A DNA stretch of 64,000 nt. It comes from Pseudomonadota bacterium (GTDB taxonomy: Bacteria > Pseudomonadota > Alphaproteobacteria > Caulobacterales > Caulobacteraceae). The stretch spans positions 21,212-85,211 of the forward strand of contig JAEWDF010000088.1 of NCBI GenBank assembly GCA_023390245.1, in the 5' to 3' direction. The notes beneath the pieces are model-generated. The model was not told the origin of the DNA, ran no database searches, and saw only the letters and a list, made by a program, of their open reading frames with translations. The first letter of the stretch is position 1. Each line of letters starts with the position of its first letter. Shown here in pieces: positions 44,746-55,000 of the stretch. Both the position numbers and the translations under genes were made by a program.

Positions 44746-45422
44746 TGCGGATCACGCAGGACGAACAGGCGCGGATCGGCCGGGCCATCGCCGAGGCCGA
44801 GACCGCCACCTCGGGCGAGATCTTCTGCGTCGTGTCGCGCCGCGTCTCCTCCTATGACGACGTCGCCCTGGCCTGGGCGGCGGCGGCCGCGCTGATCCTG
44901 CCCGCCCTGCTGATCCCCTTCGGCTTCGACGGCGTCTGGCCGTTCGGCGGCGACGGCTGGGAAGCCGCCCACGATTCCGGCCTGACGGTGGGCCGGGCGC
45001 TGGGCGGCTATGTCGTGGTCCAGGCGGCGGTCTTCGCGGTCGTTCTGCTGCTGAGCCGGATTCCCGTGGTCCGTCGCTGGATGACGCCGGGCGGCTTGCG
45101 CCGCGCGCGCGTCCGTCGTGCGGCGCTGCAGCAGTTCCTCGCCCACGGCGTCCACGTCACGCGCGAGCGGACGGGGGTGCTGATCTTCGCCGCCCTTGAC
45201 GACCATCAGGTCGAACTGATCGCGGACGAGGGCATCCACGCCCGCGTCGACCAGACCGTCTGGGGCGACGCGGTCGCCGCCCTGACCGGCGAACTGAAGG
45301 CGGGGCGTCCCGTCGCGGGCTTCGAGGCCGCGATCGGCCTGTGCGGCCAGGTGCTGGCCCGGCATTTCCCGCCGCGCGCCGACAATCCCAACGAACTGCC
45401 CGACCACCTCGTCCTGCTTTGA
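44745..45422 (+). CDS. TPM-domain membrane protein
   Basis: A 225-residue TPM-domain protein with two membrane helices (AWAAAAALILPALLIPFG and GYVVVQAAVFAVVLLLSRIP). Its N-terminal QARIGRAIAEAETATSGEIF and C-terminal RTGVLIFAALDDHQVELIAD are typical of the second TPM gene in LemA operons. I prefer ATG 44745 because GGGAGG lies 4-9 bp before it; ATG 44739 would put that site immediately at the start. Both overlap the upstream gene. Confidence 0.88.
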   Translation: MRITQDEQARIGRAIAEAETATSGEIFCVVSRRVSSYDDVALAWAAAAALILPALLIPFGFDGVWPFGGDGWEAAHDSGLTVGRALGGYVVVQAAVFAVVLLLSRIPVVRRWMTPGGLRRARVRRAALQQFLAHGVHVTRERTGVLIFAALDDHQVELIADEGIHARVDQTVWGDAVAALTGELKAGRPVAGFEAAIGLCGQVLARHFPPRADNPNELPDHLVLL

Positions 45423-45498
45423 GCGTCGCATCGGGGTCGCATTCGCGCGCCAAAAGGCCTAGGCCAAAGTCCAGCTCCGGACCCGTCCCGCGGAACCC

Positions 45499-46230
45499 AT
45501 GCCTCGCCTCCTGACCTACAACGTCCATCGCTGCGTCGGCACGGACAAGCGGCTGGACGTCGGCCGGATCGCCGCCGTGATCGCCGAGCACGAGCCGGAC
45601 GTCGTCTGCCTTCAGGAACTGGATGTCGGGCGCCTCCGGACCGACCACGTCGACCAGGCCCGGACCATCGCCGACCGGCTGTCGATGACCTCGCGCTTCC
45701 ATCCGGCGATGCAGATCGAGGCCGAACTTTACGGCGACGCCATCCTGACCCCGCACCCGGAGCGGCTGGTCCGCGCCGACTCCCTGCCGACCGTCGACGG
45801 TATTCCGGGCCTGGAGCCGCGCGGCGCCATCTGGTCGGAGATCGATCTCGGCGGCGTCGCGGTCAACGTCTTCAACACCCACCTGGGCCTGGTCCCGCGC
45901 GAGCAGCGCCTCCAGGCCGCGGCCCTCGCCGGCTCGACCTGGCTGGGCGGCTGCGATGGGCCGACCCTGCTGGCCGGCGACTTCAACGCCACCTCCATCA
46001 CCCGCCCCTACCAGACCCTGGCCCGGCGGCTGGAGGACTGCCAGAGGCAGTTCAACCTGAAGCCGTCGATCAAGACCTTCCCCTCGGCCTTCCCGGCCAT
46101 CCGCATCGACCACTGCTTCGTCAGCCGGCACATCCGCATCCTCGGCGTCCGCACCGACGCCTCGCCCCTGGCCCGCGTCGCCTCGGACCATCGGCCGCTG
46201 ATCGTCGACTTCGAGGTGGTTCAGCCCTGA
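45499..46230 (+). CDS. Endonuclease/exonuclease/phosphatase-family protein
   Basis: A 243-residue protein of the EEP superfamily (DNase I-like metal-dependent phosphoesterases). Active-site motifs are LLTYNVHRCVG (Asn), VVCLQELDVG (Glu), NTHLGLVPREQRL, LAGDFNAT (Asp, Asn) and SDHRPLIVDF (Asp-His). The substrate may be DNA, RNA or a phospholipid headgroup; being convergent with a phospholipase D gene hints at lipid metabolism, but this is inference. The stop overlaps the PLD stop by 10 bp. Confidence 0.9.
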   Translation: MPRLLTYNVHRCVGTDKRLDVGRIAAVIAEHEPDVVCLQELDVGRLRTDHVDQARTIADRLSMTSRFHPAMQIEAELYGDAILTPHPERLVRADSLPTVDGIPGLEPRGAIWSEIDLGGVAVNVFNTHLGLVPREQRLQAAALAGSTWLGGCDGPTLLAGDFNATSITRPYQTLARRLEDCQRQFNLKPSIKTFPSAFPAIRIDHCFVSRHIRILGVRTDASPLARVASDHRPLIVDFEVVQP

Positions 46231-47705
46231 ACCTGGGCGATGCGGGCCATGCAGGCCCGCGACCGGCCTACGCGCCGCCACGGACGCCAGGCGTCGTCGA
46301 CGGAGTTGGCGTCGCCGATCTGCCATTCGGCGATCGTCCGCTGCAGCCGTGTCGGCGGTTCCGAGCCCAGCAGGACCATGCGGTCGCCAGCGAAGTCGCG
46401 GATCGCCCGGCCGGTCGAACCCAGCACCGCCTCGGCCTGGGCGAAGGCCGGGCCGTCCACGCCCAGCCAGTGGCCGATGGTGTGATGCCGGTGCGCCCGG
46501 ATCGCCGCGCGGCCCGCCGCGTCCTCCGGCTCCGCCTCCGCCGCGATGTCGCACTCGGTGTCGAAGCCCATCGAGCGGTTGTTCAGATTGGTCGAGCCGA
46601 TCCTCAGGAACCGGTCGTCCACAATGGTGACCTTGGCGTGGACGATGATCGGCCGGCCGCCCTCGGTCCGGGGACTGAAGGCGAAGAAGCGATCATGCAC
46701 GTCCGCCTTCTCGATCTGGTGCAGGATCTGCGCCCGCGCCGTGTCCATGGTCACGCTGTCGAACCAGCTTGGGCTCCTGCCGGTCGAGACCACCACCACC
46801 TCCGGCCCGTCCGGCTCCTTCAGCCGCTCGGCGATGGCGGCGGCGATGACGGGCGAGGTGAAGTACTGGTTCTCCATGTAGATCAGCCGCCGCGCCCGGC
46901 GGATGGCCTCCAGGTGCAGCCTCTCGTTCTCGCGCACTTCGTGTCGTCCCGCCCATTTCGGCTCGGTGCGGGCGATTCCCACCGGCGTCTCGGTCATCTG
47001 CGCCGGCACGCCGTCCGGCCAGGGGTCGGTCTCCACTTCGTCCGGGACGGTCCGTTCCCAGGTGGCGCGGAACCAGCGTTCTCGCGCCAGGTCGCCCAGG
47101 GCGCGCGCCGCCGGCCCGTCCATCACGCACATCACCTCGTGCCGGGGTTTGCAGATCACGCCGTTGGGCTGGCAGCGGCGCGGGTCGCCGTCCAGGTGTT
47201 CCTCGGAATCCCAGCGGTCGGTCGCGATGTCGCCTCCGCCGCAGAAGGCCACGCGGTCGTCGATGATGACCGCCTTCTGGTGATGGCAGGCCCCCAGCGG
47301 CCCCGGCGCGTCCAGCCGGAATTCGACCATCCGCTTGCGGAACCAGCGCTGCGCCTTGTGCGGATAGAAGCCTTGCGACGCGGCGATCAGCAGCGGCGAC
47401 TTCCAGATCAGCAACCGCACGTCCAGGTCCGGCCTGCGCTTGACCAGCAGACGCAGTTGCCGGCCGATCTCGGCGCCCTTGTCGCCGGGCCGCGTTTCCG
47501 GGTCCAGGTGGGTGCGCGGGTCGAACTGCCAGCCCAGGACGACGATCGACCGCTGCGCCTTCTCCAGCGAGGAGGCCAGGGCGTCGAAATAGGCCTCGTT
47601 CTCCATCAGCACGGAGAAGCGATGCGCCCTCTCCCGCCGCCAGATTCCCTCACCGGGGGTCAGCAGCGTCCCCCGATAGCTGTCGTCGCGCTCGCTCATC
47701 TCCAC
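46221..47705 (-). CDS. Phospholipase D family / cardiolipin-synthase-like protein
   Basis: A 494-residue PLD-superfamily protein with both HKD motifs: CHHQKAVIIDDRVAFCGGGD at about residue 141 and IIVHAKVTIVDDRFLRIGST at about 357, continuing NLNNRS. No strong membrane segment is visible, so it resembles cytoplasmic PLDs or ClsB/C-type cardiolipin synthases. Probably transfers or hydrolyses phosphatidyl groups. It faces a TetR gene across 134 bp. Confidence 0.9.
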   Translation of the reverse strand: MEMSERDDSYRGTLLTPGEGIWRRERAHRFSVLMENEAYFDALASSLEKAQRSIVVLGWQFDPRTHLDPETRPGDKGAEIGRQLRLLVKRRPDLDVRLLIWKSPLLIAASQGFYPHKAQRWFRKRMVEFRLDAPGPLGACHHQKAVIIDDRVAFCGGGDIATDRWDSEEHLDGDPRRCQPNGVICKPRHEVMCVMDGPAARALGDLARERWFRATWERTVPDEVETDPWPDGVPAQMTETPVGIARTEPKWAGRHEVRENERLHLEAIRRARRLIYMENQYFTSPVIAAAIAERLKEPDGPEVVVVSTGRSPSWFDSVTMDTARAQILHQIEKADVHDRFFAFSPRTEGGRPIIVHAKVTIVDDRFLRIGSTNLNNRSMGFDTECDIAAEAEPEDAAGRAAIRAHRHHTIGHWLGVDGPAFAQAEAVLGSTGRAIRDFAGDRMVLLGSEPPTRLQRTIAEWQIGDANSVDDAWRPWRRVGRSRACMARIAQVQG

Positions 47706-47839
47706 CTGACCCTGACCGATTCGCGTGACGGGCGATTGCGGCGCACGGACTATGGCGCGGATCGTCGCGCCGGGACAGCGCCTATGGCCCGCCGCGCCGC
47801 GCTGCTGTATTTGAAGGTCTTTCGAGAATCGCGGGCGTG

Positions 47840-48466
47840 ATGGCGGAAGCGACCAACAAGCTGGGACACCGGATCGGCGCGCGCGGCGGGCGCACGCGCC
47901 AGGCCATACTGGACGCCACTCGCGCCTTGCTGAACCAGCGCCACTATGGCGAGATCCGCGTCGCCGATCTGGCCAGCGCCGCCGGGGTCTCGCCCTCGAA
48001 CTTCTACACCTATTTCAAGACGGTGGAGGAGCCGGTGCTGGCCCTGTGCGAGGCCGCCGCCGCAGACTTCCAGGGGCTGGCCCGTCCCTTCCAGGCGGAC
48101 TGGCCGGGCGACACGGCCTTCGCCATCGCCCGCGCCTTCATCCTAGACGTCATGGCCGTCTGGCGCGAGCACGGCCAGGTGCTGCGGGTCGAGCACATGC
48201 TGGCCGACAATGGCGACGCCGCCTTCGTCGAGAGCCGCGTCCGCCGCCTGCGCCGCCTGCACCTGGCGATCGAGCGCCGCGTGGCCCAGGCGCGCGCCGC
48301 GGGCCTGCATCCCAAGGACTACAGCCCGCGCCTGGCGTCCTATCAGATCGCCTCCATCGCGGAATCGACGGCGGCCAGCTTCGACCTGCTGCGCCGGGCC
48401 GACACGCCCGAGGCCATCCTGGACACGGCGGCCCTGATCATCGTCAAGCTGACGACCGGCCGCTAG
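47840..48466 (+). CDS. TetR-family regulator
   Basis: A 208-residue TetR regulator: helix-turn-helix in residues about 18-62 (RQAILDATRALLNQRHYGEI, then VADLASAAGVSPSNFYTYF) and a helical ligand domain. ATG 47840 or the GTG 3 bp before it can start it. It is divergent from the phospholipase D gene, a likely target. The stop shares CTAG with the convergent prepilin peptidase. Confidence 0.9.
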   Translation: MAEATNKLGHRIGARGGRTRQAILDATRALLNQRHYGEIRVADLASAAGVSPSNFYTYFKTVEEPVLALCEAAAADFQGLARPFQADWPGDTAFAIARAFILDVMAVWREHGQVLRVEHMLADNGDAAFVESRVRRLRRLHLAIERRVAQARAAGLHPKDYSPRLASYQIASIAESTAASFDLLRRADTPEAILDTAALIIVKLTTGR

Positions 48467-49215
48467 CCGCCCAGCGGGCCGTAGAGCCAGGTCAGCCACG
48501 TCCCGATCGCCAGGAAGACGCCGAACGGCAGCCGGTCCGTCGCCGCCACGCGCCGTCGCACCACCAGCAGGGCGAAGACCACGCTCAGCCCCGCCGCCGA
48601 GGCCCACAGAAGCACGCTGGGCAGGCCCGCCAGCCCGACCCACGCCCCCGCTCCGGCCATCAGGAAGGGGTCGCCGCCGCCCAGGCCCTCGCGCGCCCTC
48701 AGGCGCCGGTACAGCCAGCCGATCAGCCACAGGCCGGCGAAACCCGTCGCGACCGCCGCCACGCGCCACAGCGCCACCTCCCAGCCCGCGCCCAGGGCGA
48801 ACAGCACGCCGGTCGCCGTCAGCGGCCAGGTCAGGATGTCCGGCAGCCAGAAATTCTCTCCGTCGACCACGGCGATCAGCAGCAGTTGCCATCCCAGCAG
48901 CGCCCCCGCCGCGACCGCCAGGAGCCCCTCGCCGTGCAGGGCCGCCCAGACGCCGAGGGCGGCCGCGCCCAGCTCGATCAGCGGATAGCGCGGCGAAATC
49001 CGCGCGACGCAGCGGGCGCACCGGCCCCGCAACGCCAGCCAGCTCAGGACCGGAACCCGCTCCCACGCCCGCAGCGCCTGGTCGCAGCCGGGGCAGCGCG
49101 ACCGCCCGGCGACCACGCCCTGCCCCTTCGGCAACCGCACACTGACGGCCGCCAGGAAGCTGCCGACCAGCAGGCCCAGGAGCCCGGTCAGGACGGCGGC
49201 GACGGCTGGGGTCAT
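48463..49215 (-). CDS. Prepilin peptidase (PilD/GspO type)
   Basis: A 250-residue inner-membrane aspartic protease that cleaves and N-methylates type IV prepilins or pseudopilins. The methylase zinc cysteines are present (CPGCDQALRAWERVP, then RCARCVARISPRYP). The catalytic aspartates are in AVVDGENFWLPDILTWPL and GGGDPFLMAGAGAW, where the usual GxGDxK has Pro-Phe after GGGD. About seven hydrophobic segments. No pilin or secretion gene is adjacent, so it serves genes elsewhere. Confidence 0.88.
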   Translation of the reverse strand: MTPAVAAVLTGLLGLLVGSFLAAVSVRLPKGQGVVAGRSRCPGCDQALRAWERVPVLSWLALRGRCARCVARISPRYPLIELGAAALGVWAALHGEGLLAVAAGALLGWQLLLIAVVDGENFWLPDILTWPLTATGVLFALGAGWEVALWRVAAVATGFAGLWLIGWLYRRLRAREGLGGGDPFLMAGAGAWVGLAGLPSVLLWASAAGLSVVFALLVVRRRVAATDRLPFGVFLAIGTWLTWLYGPLGG

Positions 49216-49248
49216 GCAAGGGCTCGCGAGCGGACGGGGCCTCCCGCC

Positions 49249-51129
49249 TTAGCCGCCTCCGAGCGCCACCGCCACATGATAGGTGGCGAGCGACGCCAGA
49301 TAGGCCAGGGCGAACATGTAGACGATCATGACCCAGGTCCATTTCAGCGAGTTGGTCTCGCGCCGGACCACGCCCAGGGTCGCCACGCACTGGGGCGCGA
49401 AGACGTACCAGGCCAGGAAGGACAGGGCGGTGGCCAGCGACCACTGCGCCGACAGCGTCGAGGCCAGCAGGCCCGTGGCGCTCTCCGCGTCAGCGATGGC
49501 GTAGGTGGTGCCCAGGGCCGCCACCGCCACCTCCCGCGCCGCCATGCCGGGGATCAGCGCCACGACCATCTGCCAGTTGAAGCCGATGGGCGCGAAGATC
49601 GGCTCCAGCGCCCGGCCGATCATGCCCGCGAAGGAATAGTCGATGGCCGGCAGGGTCGCGTTCTCCGGCGGATAGGGAAAGGTCGCCAGCACCCATAGGA
49701 TGATCATCAGCGGCAGGATGATCCGCCCGGCCCGGTTCAGGAATATCTTGGCCCGGAGCCACAGGTTGAAGGCGACGCTGCGCGGATCGGGCGTCTTGTA
49801 GGCCGGCAGCTCCATCATGAACGGCTCCACCGCGCCGCGCCAGAACACCTTGCGGATCAGCAGCGACACGACCAGGGCGCTGACGATGCCGGCGGCGTAG
49901 AGGCCGAACATCACCAACCCCTGCAGGTTGGCGAAGCCCCACACCGTCTCGTTCGGAATGAAGGCGGCGATGATCAGCGTATAGACCGGGATGCGCGCCG
50001 AGCAGGTCATCAGCGGCGCGACCAGGATGGTGGTCAGCCGGTCGCGCTTGGCGTCGATCACTCGCGCCGCCATGATCCCCGGAATGGCGCAGGCGAAGCT
50101 GGACAGCAGCGGGATGAAGGCCCGCCCATGCAGCCCCGCCCCGCCCATGATCTTGTCCATCAGGAAGGCCGCGCGGGCCATGTAGCCGAAGTCCTCCAGC
50201 GCGATGATGAACAGGAACAGGATCAGGATCTGCGGCAGGAAGACCAGCACGCTGCCGACGCCCGAGATGACGCCGTCGACGATCAGGCTCTGCACCAGAC
50301 CCCACGGGCCCGCATCGGGAATGGCGGTCGCGACCATGTCTCCCAGCCAGCCGACGACGCCTTCGATCCCGTCCATCAGCGGCGTCGCCCAGGTGAAGAC
50401 CGCCTGGAACATGACGAACAGGATGGCCAGCAGGATCGCCAGGCCGGCGACCGGATGCAGCAGGACGGAATCGACCCGGCCCGTCAGGGTGTCGGGCCGC
50501 TCGGGCGGCCGCACATGGGCCTTCATGATCCGCTCGGCCTCGCGCGCGGCGGCCCTCAGTTCGGGGGCGTCGGGGCTGCGCCAGCGGTTGTCGGACAGGG
50601 CGGCGGCGTCCGCCTGGGCCTCGATGGCGGCGACCAGGTCGTCGATCCCCCGCCGGCGCGTGGCGACGGTGGTGACGATGGGCACGCCCAGTTCGGCGCG
50701 CAGGCCGTCCAGGTCGATGCGCAGGCCCTGGCGCTGGGCGATGTCGTACATGTTCAGCGCCAGCACCATCGGCCGGCCCACGGCCCTCAGCTCCAGGATC
50801 AGGCGCAGCACCAGCCGCAGGTTGGTGGCGTCGGCGACGCAGACCACCACGTCCGGCGGCGTCTCGCCGGCCAGGCGGCCCAGTACGGCGTCGCGGGTGA
50901 CCTCCTCGTCCGGGCTGCGGGCGCGCAGGGAATAGGTCCCCGGCAGGTCCAGCACCGACAGGGTCCGCCCGGACGTAGCGCGGATCAGGCCCTCCTTCCG
51001 CTCCACCGTCACGCCGGCGTAGTTGGCCACCTTCTGGTGCGCGCCGGTCAGGGCGTTGAACAGGGCGGTCTTGCCGCTGTTCGGATTGCCCACCAGGGCG
51101 ACGCGGGCGGTTTTCAGCGCGACATCCAT
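49249..51129 (-). CDS. feoB: Ferrous iron transporter B
   Basis: A 626-residue Fe(II) permease. An N-terminal G-protein domain shows G1 VGNPNSGKTALFN, G3 in VLDLPGTYSLR and G4-like ALNMYDIA. A helical insert follows, then about eight to ten membrane segments with Gate motifs (LMTCSARIPVYTLIIAAFIP, IALEDFGYMARAAFLMDK). It is shorter than the 770-residue E. coli protein and lacks its C-terminal extension. Its ATG overlaps the feoA stop at 51129. Controlled by Fur, judging by the box upstream of feoA. Confidence 0.95.
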   Translation of the reverse strand: MDVALKTARVALVGNPNSGKTALFNALTGAHQKVANYAGVTVERKEGLIRATSGRTLSVLDLPGTYSLRARSPDEEVTRDAVLGRLAGETPPDVVVCVADATNLRLVLRLILELRAVGRPMVLALNMYDIAQRQGLRIDLDGLRAELGVPIVTTVATRRRGIDDLVAAIEAQADAAALSDNRWRSPDAPELRAAAREAERIMKAHVRPPERPDTLTGRVDSVLLHPVAGLAILLAILFVMFQAVFTWATPLMDGIEGVVGWLGDMVATAIPDAGPWGLVQSLIVDGVISGVGSVLVFLPQILILFLFIIALEDFGYMARAAFLMDKIMGGAGLHGRAFIPLLSSFACAIPGIMAARVIDAKRDRLTTILVAPLMTCSARIPVYTLIIAAFIPNETVWGFANLQGLVMFGLYAAGIVSALVVSLLIRKVFWRGAVEPFMMELPAYKTPDPRSVAFNLWLRAKIFLNRAGRIILPLMIILWVLATFPYPPENATLPAIDYSFAGMIGRALEPIFAPIGFNWQMVVALIPGMAAREVAVAALGTTYAIADAESATGLLASTLSAQWSLATALSFLAWYVFAPQCVATLGVVRRETNSLKWTWVMIVYMFALAYLASLATYHVAVALGGG

Positions 51130-51395
51130 CAGGCGACGTCCAGCCGGATCGTCAGACTGGCGGCCTCGTGCCGGCGCAGGGCCACGCGCATGTCGTCGAC
51201 CTTCAGAGCGATGGGATCGCGGCCGAACAGGCCCTCGTGCAGCAGTTCCACATGCGCACCCTCCACGAACCCCAGCTCCAGCAGGCGGCGCTCCAGTTCG
51301 ACGGCGTGGTCCCGATGGTGGCGATGGTCGCCGACTTCGACGATGATCCCGCGATCGCCGCGGCGGGCCTGGCTCAGCTTGATGGTGTCGGTCAA
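51129..51395 (-). CDS. feoA: Ferrous iron transport protein A
   Basis: An 88-residue FeoA with the SH3-like fold: VELERRLLELGFVEGAHVEL and FGRDPIALKVDDMRVALRRH are typical. It stimulates FeoB GTPase and iron uptake. The operon feoA-feoB is translationally coupled, and a Fur-like box lies 43 bp before the start. Confidence 0.93.
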   Translation of the reverse strand: MTDTIKLSQARRGDRGIIVEVGDHRHHRDHAVELERRLLELGFVEGAHVELLHEGLFGRDPIALKVDDMRVALRRHEAASLTIRLDVA

Positions 51396-51437
51396 TTCAA
51401 CGCTCGCACGGACGAGGCGCCCCCGGGCCCTCGCTTT

Positions 51438-51452
51438 TGACAGTGATTATCA
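51438..51452. promoter_or_regulatory. Fur-box-like site upstream of feoA
   Basis: On the minus strand TGATAATCACTGTCA matches the classical 7-1-7 core TGATAATCATTATCA at 13 of 15 bases. It is placed for repression of feoAB by iron-loaded Fur; it also lies 86 bp before the divergent cytochrome gene. Confidence 0.75.
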
Positions 51453-51537
51453 GGTGCGCGGGGTCGGCGTCCAGTCGGACAACCTGACCAAGTTGCCGCG
51501 CGCGGACGTTGCGCTATCAGGAGGCGGAGGAGCCGCC

Positions 51538-52053
51538 ATGACCCGTTTCGCCCCGTTCGCCGTCCTGCCCCTGATCCTGCCCCTGACCCTGCTCGCCGGA
51601 TGCGGCTCGGGGTCCGGCTCCGAACCCTCGGCGCCGTCGGACGCCCCGGCGCCCCGCGTCCTGACCGACGCCGAGAAGGCCGCGCGCCTGGCCGAACTTC
51701 CCGCGCCCTTCAACCAGGCCGACCTGGACAACGGCCGGCGCGTCTTCGCCCGGTGCCGGTCATGCCACACGGTGACCGAGGGCGGGCCGAACATGACCGG
51801 TCCGAACCTGTGGGGCGTCTTCGGCCGCCAGGCGGGCGTCCAGCCGAAATTCAACTATTCGAACGCCGTGAAGTCGGCCGGCTTCGCCTGGGACGCCGAC
51901 CGGCTGGACCACTGGCTCCAGAACCCGCGCACCTTCCTGCCTGGCAACAAGATGAGCTTCCCCGGCCTGCCGGACGCGACCGACCGCCGCGACGTCATCG
52001 CCTTCCTGAAGGTGGAGACGGGCTACCGGCCGGAGCCGGCGCCCGCCGCCTGA
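51538..52053 (+). CDS. Lipoprotein cytochrome c
   Basis: A 171-residue class I monohaem cytochrome c. A lipoprotein signal (LPLILPLTLLAGCGSGSG, Cys in the lipobox LLAGC) tethers it outside the inner membrane. The haem site is RCRSCHTV and the axial Met is in NKMSFPGLPDATDRRDVI, with GPNLWGVFGRQAGV between, as in soluble cytochrome c2/c-556 relatives. GGAGGCGGAGGAG precedes ATG 51538. Divergent from feoAB. Confidence 0.9.
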   Translation: MTRFAPFAVLPLILPLTLLAGCGSGSGSEPSAPSDAPAPRVLTDAEKAARLAELPAPFNQADLDNGRRVFARCRSCHTVTEGGPNMTGPNLWGVFGRQAGVQPKFNYSNAVKSAGFAWDADRLDHWLQNPRTFLPGNKMSFPGLPDATDRRDVIAFLKVETGYRPEPAPAA

Positions 52054-55000
52054 TCATTCGGCCGGCGTCATGTCCGGCTGCAGGCCGTCGCGGCGTTCCT
52101 GCGCCTCCCACTCCTCGATCTTGCGGGCGGTGTATTCCGGCGACTTGGTGAAGCGCGCCAGCACGCCGTAGATCACCGGCACCACGAACAGCGTCAGCAG
52201 AGTCGCGAAGATGGCCCCGGCGAAGATGACCACGCCGATGGTCTGGCGGCTGCCCGCCCCCGCCCCTTGCCACAGCACCAGCGGCAGGGCGCCGAAGGCC
52301 GTGGCGATCGAGGTCATGATGATCGGCCGCAGGCGCAGCGACGACGACTCGATGATCGCCTCGCGGATCGACCGGCCCTGGTCGCGAAGCTGGTTGGCGA
52401 ACTCCACGATCAGGATGCCGTTCTTGGCCGCCACCCCGATCAGGATGATCAGGCCGATCTGGCTGTAGATGTTCAGGCTGGAGCCCGCCATCAGCAGGCC
52501 GAACAGGCCGCCCGCCGCCGCCAAGGGCACCGTCAGCATGATCACCGCCGGGGTGATCCAGCTCTCGAACTGCGCCGCCAGCACCAGGAACACCAGCAGC
52601 AGCGCCAGGGCGAAGGCCCAGGCGACCGCGCCGCCCGCCTCCTGCTGGTCGCGCGCCGCGCCGCCCCACTGGACGATGACGTTGCCCTGCTGCTTGGCGG
52701 CTTCGGCGTTCAGGAACTGGACCGCGTCGGCGATGGTCATGCCGGGATTGAGGTCGGCCTGCAGGCTGATGGCGCGCTGGCGGTCCAGGCGCCGGCGTTC
52801 GGGCGTGTCGCCCGAGGTCTTGGTCGTGACCACCGACGACAGGGGCACCAGCTGGCCGCCGCCGGTGGCGACGTACAGGGCCTCCAGGTCGCCGACCTCG
52901 CGCCGGTTTTCGCGCTCGGTCTGCAGGATGACGTCATACTCCTGGCCGCCCTTGATGTAGGTCGTGGCGCGGCGGGAGCCGAACATGGTCTCCAGCGTCC
53001 GGCCGATCGACTGGGCCGACACGCCCAGGGCGGCCGCCTTCTGCGGATCGACGTCGACCAGCAGGCGCGGCGCGTTCGGCTCATAGTTCAGGCGCGGACG
53101 CGAGAAGCCGGGGTTGGCCTGGGCGGCGGCCAGGAGCGGCTGCAGCCAGGCGTAGATCTGGTTGTAGTCGGTGCCCGTCGCGATCAGCTCGATGGAGTTC
53201 GAATTGCCGCTGCCGCGCTGGAAGGCGCCGGGGGTCGAGGCGTTGACCTGGGCGTCGGTCTGGCCGCGCAGCTTGCGGTTCAGTTCCTGGGCGATCTGCT
53301 CCGCCGAACGGTCCCGCTTGGACCAGTCAGACAGGGTCAGGACCGCATTGCCCGAGTTGAAGCTGCCGCCGCCGAAGCCGGGCGCGGAGATCAGATAGCT
53401 GTCCGCCTCGCCGCTCGCCTTATATTCGGCCAGCAGCGGTTCGAGCCCCATCATGATCTCGCGGGTATAGTCGAAGCCGGCGCCTTCCGGCCCGGCGACC
53501 CGCACCGTCACCCGGCCCCGGTCCTCCTGCGGGACCAGTTCGCTCGGCAGCGCCGCGAAGATGCCCGCCGCGCCCGCCGCGACCACCAGGATCAGCGCCG
53601 CCACGCCTGTCACGGCGATGCGGCGGCCCATCAGCATGTCCAGCGACCGCGCATAGGAGTTCTTCACCTCGTCCATCGCCCAGTCGACCTTGCGCGCCAG
53701 CCAGCCGGCGCCGTGCGCGGGCCGCAGGATCTTCGACGCCAGCATCGGCGAAAGGCTCAGCGCCAGGAAGGCCGAGAAGGCCACCGCGGCCGCGATCGCC
53801 GCGGCCAGTTCGACGAACAGCCGGCCGACGTAGCCGGGCAGGAACAGCAGCGGCGCGAACACCGACAACAGCACGATGGTCGTCGCCACCACGGCGAAGA
53901 ACACCTGGCGCGCGCCCCGCTCGGCGGCGACCAGCGGCGGCTCGCCGTGGTCCAGGCGGCGCTGGATGTTCTCGGTCACCACGATGGCGTCGTCCACCAC
54001 CAGGCCGATGGCCAGCACCAGCCCCAGCAGCGTCAGCAGGTTCAGCGAAAAGCCCAGCGGCGCCAGCACGATGAAGGTGGCCAGCAGGCAGATCGGCGCC
54101 ACGACCGAAGGGATCAGCGCCGCCCGCAGGCTGCCCAGGAAGACGAAGTTCACCAGCGCCACCAGCACCATGGAGATGCCGATGGTGATCCACACCTCCT
54201 CGATGGCGTGTTCGGTGAAGACCGAATTGTCCGAGCCGACCTCCAGCGTCGCCCCCTTGGGCAAGGTGGGCTGGATCTCCTCGATCATCTTCTCGACGCC
54301 CGCCGAGATCTGAAGGTCGTTCGACTGGGCCTGGCGGGTGATGGCCAGGCCGATCTGGTCCATGCCGTTGCCGCGAAACAGGCGGCGATCCTCTTCCGGC
54401 GCCTCCTCGACGCGGGCCACGTCGCCCAGGCGGGTGACGTAGGTCGGCGGTCCCTGGATCAGCGCCGAACTGCCGCTGCCGGCGCCCGTCGCGACCGAGT
54501 TCGACACCGAGGCCGCGCCCCGCGTTCCGATCGGCAGCTGGCGGAAGTCCTCCGGACGCGCATAGGTCCGCGCCACGCGCACCGTATAGTTCTTGGCGCC
54601 GGATTCCAGGGCGCCGGCGGGCAGTTCGACGTTCTGGCTGGTCAGAGCGGTCTCGACGTCATTGACGGTCAGTCCCCGCGCGGCCAGCGCCGCCGGGTCC
54701 AGCCAGATGCGCATCGAGAAGCGCTGCTCGCCGTAGATGTTGACCGCCGCCACGCCCGGCACCGTCGCCAAGCGGTCCACCAGATAGCGGTCGGCGTAGT
54801 CCGTCAGCTGGAGCCGGTTCATGCTGCTGGAGCGCAGGAACAGGATCATGATCGGCTGGCTGTCGGAATCCGCCTTGGCCACCACCGGCGCGTCCGCCTG
54901 GTCCGGCAGGTTGCCGGCGACGCGCGAGATGCGGTCGCGCACGTCGTTGGCCGCGTCGTCGATGTTCCGGTCCAGCGAGAACTCGATATTGACGTTAGAG

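Noticed and set aside
45456..45465. GGCCTAGGCC palindrome before the EEP-family gene
   Set aside because: Ten-base GC palindromes are expected by chance at this GC content; no second copy or link to a regulator was seen.
50128..51537. Upstream part of a long frame leading into cytochrome c
   Set aside because: It is antisense to feoB and feoA. Only the part from ATG 51538 has a signal peptide, a haem site and a ribosome site.
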